Positions 58,719 through 64,000 of a stretch of DNA of 64,000 bases are shown in pieces. Source of the stretch: Tubiluchus corallicola (Eukaryota > Priapulida > Priapulimorpha > Priapulimorphida > Tubiluchidae). Under the pieces are notes generated by a model that had not been told where the DNA came from, ran no database searches, and saw nothing but the letters and a program-made list of their open reading frames with translations. The first letter of the stretch is position 1. Each line of letters opens with the position of its first letter. The stretch covers positions 434,001-498,000 of the forward strand of contig JAQGDQ010000002.1 of the NCBI GenBank assembly GCA_030141605.1, in the 5' to 3' direction. The translations under genes were made by a program, and so were the position numbers.

Positions 58719-59269
58719 CTAGTAAAAATTAATGATTACTGTTTTTATATTCAAACATGCTGTGCCCTACTACTAATATCATCTACATAACTAGTAACGC
58801 AATGTGGCGAAATTTCTGAGCGATCTCTGAAACGAGAAATAAATGGAATGTTTTCCTCATCAACAGTGACATGCAATGTGAGGAAAAAATGCACTCCTTA
58901 AGATCTACAGCTATCGATCTTTACAATCTACTATACGCGTTTCTAAAATGGTTGCACGATTGATTCAATACGTTGTATTGGCAGAACCAGTCAGCCCTGG
59001 GAATTCAATACAATACAACCAAAATATTATTAAGTAACTGTTTTACCTTTAAGAGCGTGTTTTTCTGGGTACACTACTGCTCTGTTTTCGTCCTGCTAAA
59101 CTTCCAATTACACAAAAAACTGCTGTCAAAACCTGAAAATTTCAAGTTTGTTTAAATCTCCTGGTATCAACCAGACAACCACCTATATTTGGTGCAAATA
59201 GCAGCTAAGCTCTGTGCCTGGGTGACAGTGCGCAATATTGTTTGAGCGACCAAAGTAAAACAGTATTGC
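58719..59269. other. No firm gene
   Basis: A plus-strand frame at 58973-59155 is open for 60 codons, unassigned. AATAAA at about 58849 could serve as a poly(A) signal for the plus-strand exon upstream. Confidence 0.35.
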
Positions 59270-59325
59270 ACTGCACTTGGATAGTAAATGGATAGATGGC
59301 CGCCATGAAAAACAACTCTAGAAAG
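59270..59325 (+). repeat. 5S rRNA-derived fragment (copy 3)
   Basis: cacttggatagtaaatggat followed by agatggccgccatgaaa matches the 3' part of 5S rRNA as at 44253. It lies just beyond the 3' end of LINE remnant F. Confidence 0.42.
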
Positions 59326-59394
59326 TTCCGTCTGCCATTCTTACGTTACTCGAGGAGGGATAGATGATATACATCCAAAAATGGCCAAGACGAT

Positions 59395-61265
59395 TTTAGT
59401 TTAAGCGTAGTTTTATTGCAATAACGAAAATTATAATACGACAGTTTTACAACTGATGAACATTCTCGCCAATGGAACCTAACACTTAGAAAAATGCAGA
59501 CGGTAAAATACAAATAGTTGAAGTTTGATTACTAATAGTATAGATAATTCACAGTTCGTGCTGAAATAAACATTAATATTACTATGAAAACAATGTAAAC
59601 TATTTACAATAGTTAGAAGCGCTTAGTAAAAATTATAATATAAATTTCTGTACCAACTTAAAAAGCTGTAGCTTAACAGTTGTATGAAGGTGTTGATTGC
59701 CACGAAGAAGCAGAGTTCATTTGTTGACAAATCATAAATTCTAATATTATAAGGAAATAGCAAACCATAGAGTTGTTTATAAGTTATCTCGAGCCTGACA
59801 AGAAAAAGGCTAATAATTTCAAAAAGGCACCGTATTTACAAATAGGTAATACAGGGGTTCCGTCATAATTTTTACATCTTTGACTCAGGTCAAAGTTTAG
59901 TTGAGAAAAGCCAACCCACACATGTCTTCTGACGGCTGGTCTACGGTCTATGGATTAATATTTGGGGCGTTTGTTGAAATGTTGAAACCGAAGTGTTTTT
60001 TTCAAATATGATTTAAATGACGATTAAGGGAACACTATTACGAATTTAGAGAGAGAAAGAATCTATAGCAAAAACAAAAAAACGAAATAACAAATAAAGG
60101 CGAGTGATAATTAAAGTATCTAAAATCATTGCCACTGCGTACCGGATATGGCGTGACTTCTCTAACTCTTGGTGGCAATATATCACACACATGTCGAGGA
60201 GTTTTATACAGAAAACGTAAACGAAAATATTTAAACTACATGACTGCAGGGTGAAGACCTGTATTTTCCTGATTGGATCCATGGATCCAGACATTGCGCC
60301 AATACAAATTCGAGTTGCATTTAAATGAATATTTTTAAGGAGATCCAGAGAGCCACGACCACAGCCAGGCCACACAATGTTGCCGTACTGTTTTAATTTA
60401 AATATGAGACTAGTATACCTGATAAGGTATAACAGTATACTTTATCAAACGCTTTGCTGATCGAGGAAGGGAGCTCAAGTTTCAAACCATAATCTAGGTT
60501 TTCATAAATTTTATGTGCAACAGAAACTAACTGACTAATAGTATTATTACATGGCCTGAAACCAGTGTTATGTTCATCTAACAAATTGTTATGGAAAACC
60601 AATTAATCATAAAGTACTTTAAACACAATACTTTCTAATAGTTTGGCGGTACAAGAAAGTAAAGATATTGGTCGATAATTTGACGTTTCTTCCCATTATA
60701 TTTTTTGAATGCGAGACATACATTAGCACCTTTCCACTCAGTAGTGAAGTGACTATTTCTTAAAATACATAAAAAGCAATTTTCGTTAGGAGTAAAGATT
60801 TTTTAAAAATACTTTATTACCTATACCGTCTGGCCCTGTTGATTTAAAGATACCTTTACCGGTTCAATATCTCATTTTAGAGAACTGATTTTAAAAGTTG
60901 CGGTCTTGCCACAGTCAGCAACTTCATAAGCAAGTATCTTGTCTTTGAGTGCTGCGTACAACTTGCAGTATGCCGAACTATGCAAAAAAGAGTAAACTGG
61001 CGTCAGCAGAGTAATCAAAAGGAAAATTTTTCTTTTTACTTTGGCTTCCCAAATTAAAAGAGGGCGGTTGGAAATATTTTTTTAAATTTTCTTTTGCAAA
61101 ATTAGTCTTATTCATAAACTCTGTACGATACTGCTGCTTGCAAAATTTGTAATGAAATTTGTACTGAATGGAAAGTTGTGCTGAAATTTGTAATGTACTG
61201 AAATTTCTAATATACAATAAAAAAAATTTCACTGAACTCTCAATAAACTTATTGAAAGGCATACT
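59395..61265 (-). mobile_element. LINE retrotransposon remnant F, near-complete reverse transcriptase in pieces
   Basis: On the minus strand the parts appear in order. A linker lies at about 60978-61265 (KQQYRTEFMNKTNFAKENLK). Then come WKGANVCLAFKK (about 60710), NYRPISLLSCTAKLLESIV (about 60660), LLDEHNTGFRPCNNTISQLV with SISKAFDKV (60393-60602), and WPGCGRGSLDLLKNI (about 60370). The C-terminal tail (TPVLPICKYGAFLKLL, LLRGNQHLHTTVKLQLFK) is at 59640-59870. The YxDD palm segment is missing between 60393 and 60375, so an internal deletion is present. Frames are broken repeatedly. The tail matches that of remnant A at 1-265. Confidence 0.88.
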
Positions 61266-62445
61266 GACAACGTTTTAAAGTTTGTACTTAAAAATGACAA
61301 ATTCAGAAAAACACTGTTATTTATTAACTGTTCGTTAAAATTACACTCGCTACAATTAAGGAAAAGGAAAACCTTACTAGAAAATACATGTAAAACAAAC
61401 TTGAGTTTTAGTCAATTATGCCTTATATGAAAAAAACTTTTAAATGATAGTAATATGATCTTCGCGTTTAAGTGGATTCTTTTAATATTTATTTGATTTT
61501 TTAATAAAGGTTTATTGTGTAATGGCATATTTTTTAACAGTAGGTTGTACTATCACTATTGCACTTTGTATAATCTTAGTATATTTTTTACCATTCTATA
61601 GTTAGTCTTTTTGTAAATGCAATTTTATTCGTTTTTTTAACTGCAATTTTTGTATGCTAGTAAACATTTTTATGATACGTATTTGTCATGCAACTTTGTG
61701 AATTCGTATTGAAAGCGTGGTATGCATACCATGAATAATTTTGCAACATCGTATTAGTTTTGCTCCCCTTACTGTCGACATACGCGAAGCATATTCTCCA
61801 ATGAAATTAATTTTTGAAATGCAGTGTCTTCGATTACAAGAGAGGTGACATACAGATAGTAACAGACTGTCTGGCCTCTATTGATTACATTGGGAAGCAG
61901 TGGTTATAAACTGACTGGTTCAAAAGGTTGTTAACATCACTCTTAATATTATTTTTAAATGGTAAGCGCATTTAAGATACATATATTTTTGTTCCGATGT
62001 GCTTTTGAATTTTAATACAATCGTCGTTTTTATCGTTTCTGTCCCAAGGAAGGGTCTGTAGTGAATTAATTATAACTTGTGTGTAACTTGCCGAAAATGT
62101 GAGTCCTGTGGATAATGGTAACGCGTTTAAGCCACGAAACGGACGCATTCAAAATATTTTGTGTTTTGTTCATCTATCCAGCCAGCATTATTACAAAAAT
62201 ATATATAACTTTGATGGTAGTGATGACCATAACGGGCCATCACCATTGTAGTGGTGAAAATTGGTTATGGCGATCTAATGAGGCTCAGTTCCACAAATTG
62301 GACAACTGAACTCTCCTTTGATAATACCTTAAAGTTATATTAACCCGTCACCTGGTTGACCTGTTTTTCCTAGCCTTTTCGACGGGCGTATAGTCGACTC
62401 AGAGCGCTAACTGACCAACAAAATAAACCTAAGGCTTCTATGCAG
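61266..62445. other. No firm gene
   Basis: AT-rich. A plus frame at 62115-62309 (64 codons) is open but unassigned. Confidence 0.4.
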
Positions 62446-62591
62446 GATCTCTTCTCCCAGGGTCGCTGAAAGACCGTTCACTAGAAAATCACTTTGAAAA
62501 GTCTAAATCAAATTCTGCCGGTGAATCAGATAATTACTCGTCTAACTCTCTTAGTTCCTTAATGATGAGCAGCCGTGCGGAATTCTTTTAA
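62446..62591 (+). CDS. Candidate terminal exon, Ser-rich tail, phase-1 acceptor
   Basis: An acceptor (taaggcttctatgcag) at 62444-62445 starts a phase-1 frame of 47 codons. It reads SLLPGSLKDRSLENHFEKSK, then SNSAGESDNYSSNSLSSLMM, then SSRAEFF and TAA at 62589-62591. The composition is that of a phosphorylatable disordered C-terminus. The phase fits PDZ exon 4 (G|GA, Gly), making this an alternative 3' end for that gene, or the end of an unrelated one. A consensus donor-like GCAG|GTAAGA follows at about 62606, after the stop. Confidence 0.38.
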
Positions 62592-62620
62592 TCGTCTACC
62601 TTTGCAGGTAAGACGAAACA

Positions 62621-62634
62621 GTTACCATAGTAAC
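62621..62634. promoter_or_regulatory. X-box-like RFX binding site (GTTACCATAGTAAC)
   Basis: Near-perfect two-fold symmetric GTTACC-AT-AGTAAC. RFX transcription factors bind such X-boxes, classically upstream of ciliary genes. Orientation is not informative and no adjacent promoter or ciliary gene is evident, so a role is inferred only from the motif. Confidence 0.45.
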
Positions 62635-64000
62635 GGGTACCTATTCAGTCAAAATGTCAATTCAGAAAATGTTTTGAAAAGGTTAATTAGCATTGCGTAA
62701 AGAGTTACACATTTTGCGCAAGCATATTTCAAGCCACGTAATGATTTTGTTTCGGGAAATTTTAGCACGATACTACTGCTAACGGAAATATTGTAGTTTG
62801 CTTGAGAAAATATTTTACTTGTTAGCAGGTCGATAAAAAGTGCACTGTTTGTTTTCCTTTTCAAAGCACTTGAAAACTCTGCCACCAATTTAAATGGTTT
62901 ATTATTTCAGTTCAAGAAACTTAATTTCCAAAGGACTAAATTATTATTGGCTTACCCCATAAATAAACAATCCTATAACATTTATGCGTGTGTCATAATT
63001 AGCTCACTAAATCTAATAAATTACCTTTGAGGCCAAATAAACTATAATGATGTGTGAGGTCATTCGCATTTTTATCCATGAAAAACACCTGCATGAACAC
63101 CCTTATTTTATTTTGTTGTACTTAAAGAGTTTTTTGCTTGTCAGAAAAGACTTAGGATACTAAATCTATTTCATTAGTTTATGCTCACGTAAACGCGTCG
63201 CAATTGAAATTATAATCTTAATACAGGTTTAATTAAGACCTAATTAAGATCTAATTAGCGCTTAAATTAAGCTGATGCAGTAAACACATAAATGTTTTGA
63301 TATTTTCTTTCTTCTGAAATAGCTTCTGAAATAGTGTTTGCAAGATTCACTTGCAAAGTTGCAACTGGTGCTGATCAAACTAAGCTTTGGCTCCTTCCCA
63401 TCGTTTTAGTTGCGCCGTCTTGCTTTAGTGAACGGAACTAGTATTCGTTTATGTCAAAATTTGTAAATTCTCAATTTGTTGGTGCGCTTCTAGTTGCTTA
63501 TTTGTTTGTTTTTCTGTTTATTTTACACTGAGAGTATCTCTATACTCACCTCATTACTTACTAGAGAATTAAGATAATTTTAACATTAAGTAAATGTCTT
63601 CGAATACTTAAAATTGCCATTATGTCTCTAGGTTTAAACACCAGTGTTCATTCAAAAAACGTAGGGATAAAGTGCAGGGAAGCAAAATGTCGAAAAAAAT
63701 TCGAACAACATATAAGAAAAATCTATGCATGATTCAAAGAGAAATAGAAATACGTTGTGCTTCGTGATTTATGTCATCAACGAATAACAACAGATTTTTC
63801 TTCCTAGTTCGTTATTTGAATCACGAATAATGAATATCAATAAAATTGCGAATAACAGTCAATGCGCAACAAGCTGAGTTTGTGGCGCTAATTAATTATT
63901 GTGATGCAACTATAATTTAATAATTGTATAGTGCGATTGTACGTGTTATCAAATGTGATGAATGTATCTACCTCATTGCGTTCACGCGTAATGCATTTGT
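62635..64000. other. No firm gene; short TAATTAAG tandem at about 63225-63268
   Basis: Near 63225-63268 the word taattaagacc/taattaagatc/taattagcgc repeats about every 11 bp. A plus-strand open frame at about 63300-63441 follows a directly duplicated cttctgaaatag and contains FTCKVATGADQTKLWLLPIV to TAG; it is unassigned. A minus frame at 62649-62888 is open without support. Confidence 0.4.

Overview
This is a gene-poor, AT-rich window of animal nuclear DNA. There is no bacterial architecture: no operons, no ribosome-binding sites and no long open frames. What is present is decayed non-LTR retrotransposons, tRNA- and 5S-rRNA-derived repeat fragments, many microsatellites, and short isolated coding exons with GT/AG borders separated by kilobases. 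An FRS2-type adaptor exon, TTAGGG-like interstitial repeats, long introns and abundant (ACAT)n/(ACTC)n tracts suit an invertebrate such as a lophotrochozoan better than an insect or nematode. I cannot fix the phylum.

Two host genes are recognisable. At 5451-5692 on the minus strand lies a first coding exon of an FRS2-like docking protein. It begins with a lipidation-type MGC start and carries the first part of an IRS-type PTB domain. The rest of that gene probably lies past the left edge. On the plus strand, exons at about 30350, 31933, 32778 and 48105 assemble into a split gene for a small PDZ-domain protein spanning at least 18 kb. The two halves of the PDZ fold sit on exons about 15 kb apart, and the middle (helix A) exon was not found. 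Several downstream open segments with phase-1 acceptors (50895, 58071, 62446) are alternative candidates for its 3' end. A 66-bp tandem duplication has doubled the 3' splice site of exon 2.

Other exon-like pieces have plausible splice borders but no firm family. They are a cysteine-rich VWC-like exon at 15957-16129, a phase-compatible exon pair at 26382-26439 and 26689-26860, a 22-nt microexon candidate at 21640-21661, and a number of weaker open segments. These weaker calls carry low confidence, because AT-rich DNA produces many chance frames.

The repeat layer is as follows. LINE reverse-transcriptase remnants lie at 1-1306 (-), 11850-13110 (+), 16860-18010 (+), 20025-20423 (-), 35895-36210 (+) and 59395-61265 (-); the first and last look like one family. 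tRNA-like repeat pieces lie near 18.5, 18.9, 31.1 and 34.8 kb. Fragments matching the 3' half of 5S rRNA lie near 41.3, 44.3 and 59.3 kb. There is a 17-bp minisatellite with a 51-bp higher-order period at 27.8 kb, a telomere-like block at 33.5 kb, and many di-, tri- and tetranucleotide arrays. A near-palindromic X-box (RFX-type site) sits at 62621-62634. All remaining stretches are AT-rich DNA in which I see no supportable gene.
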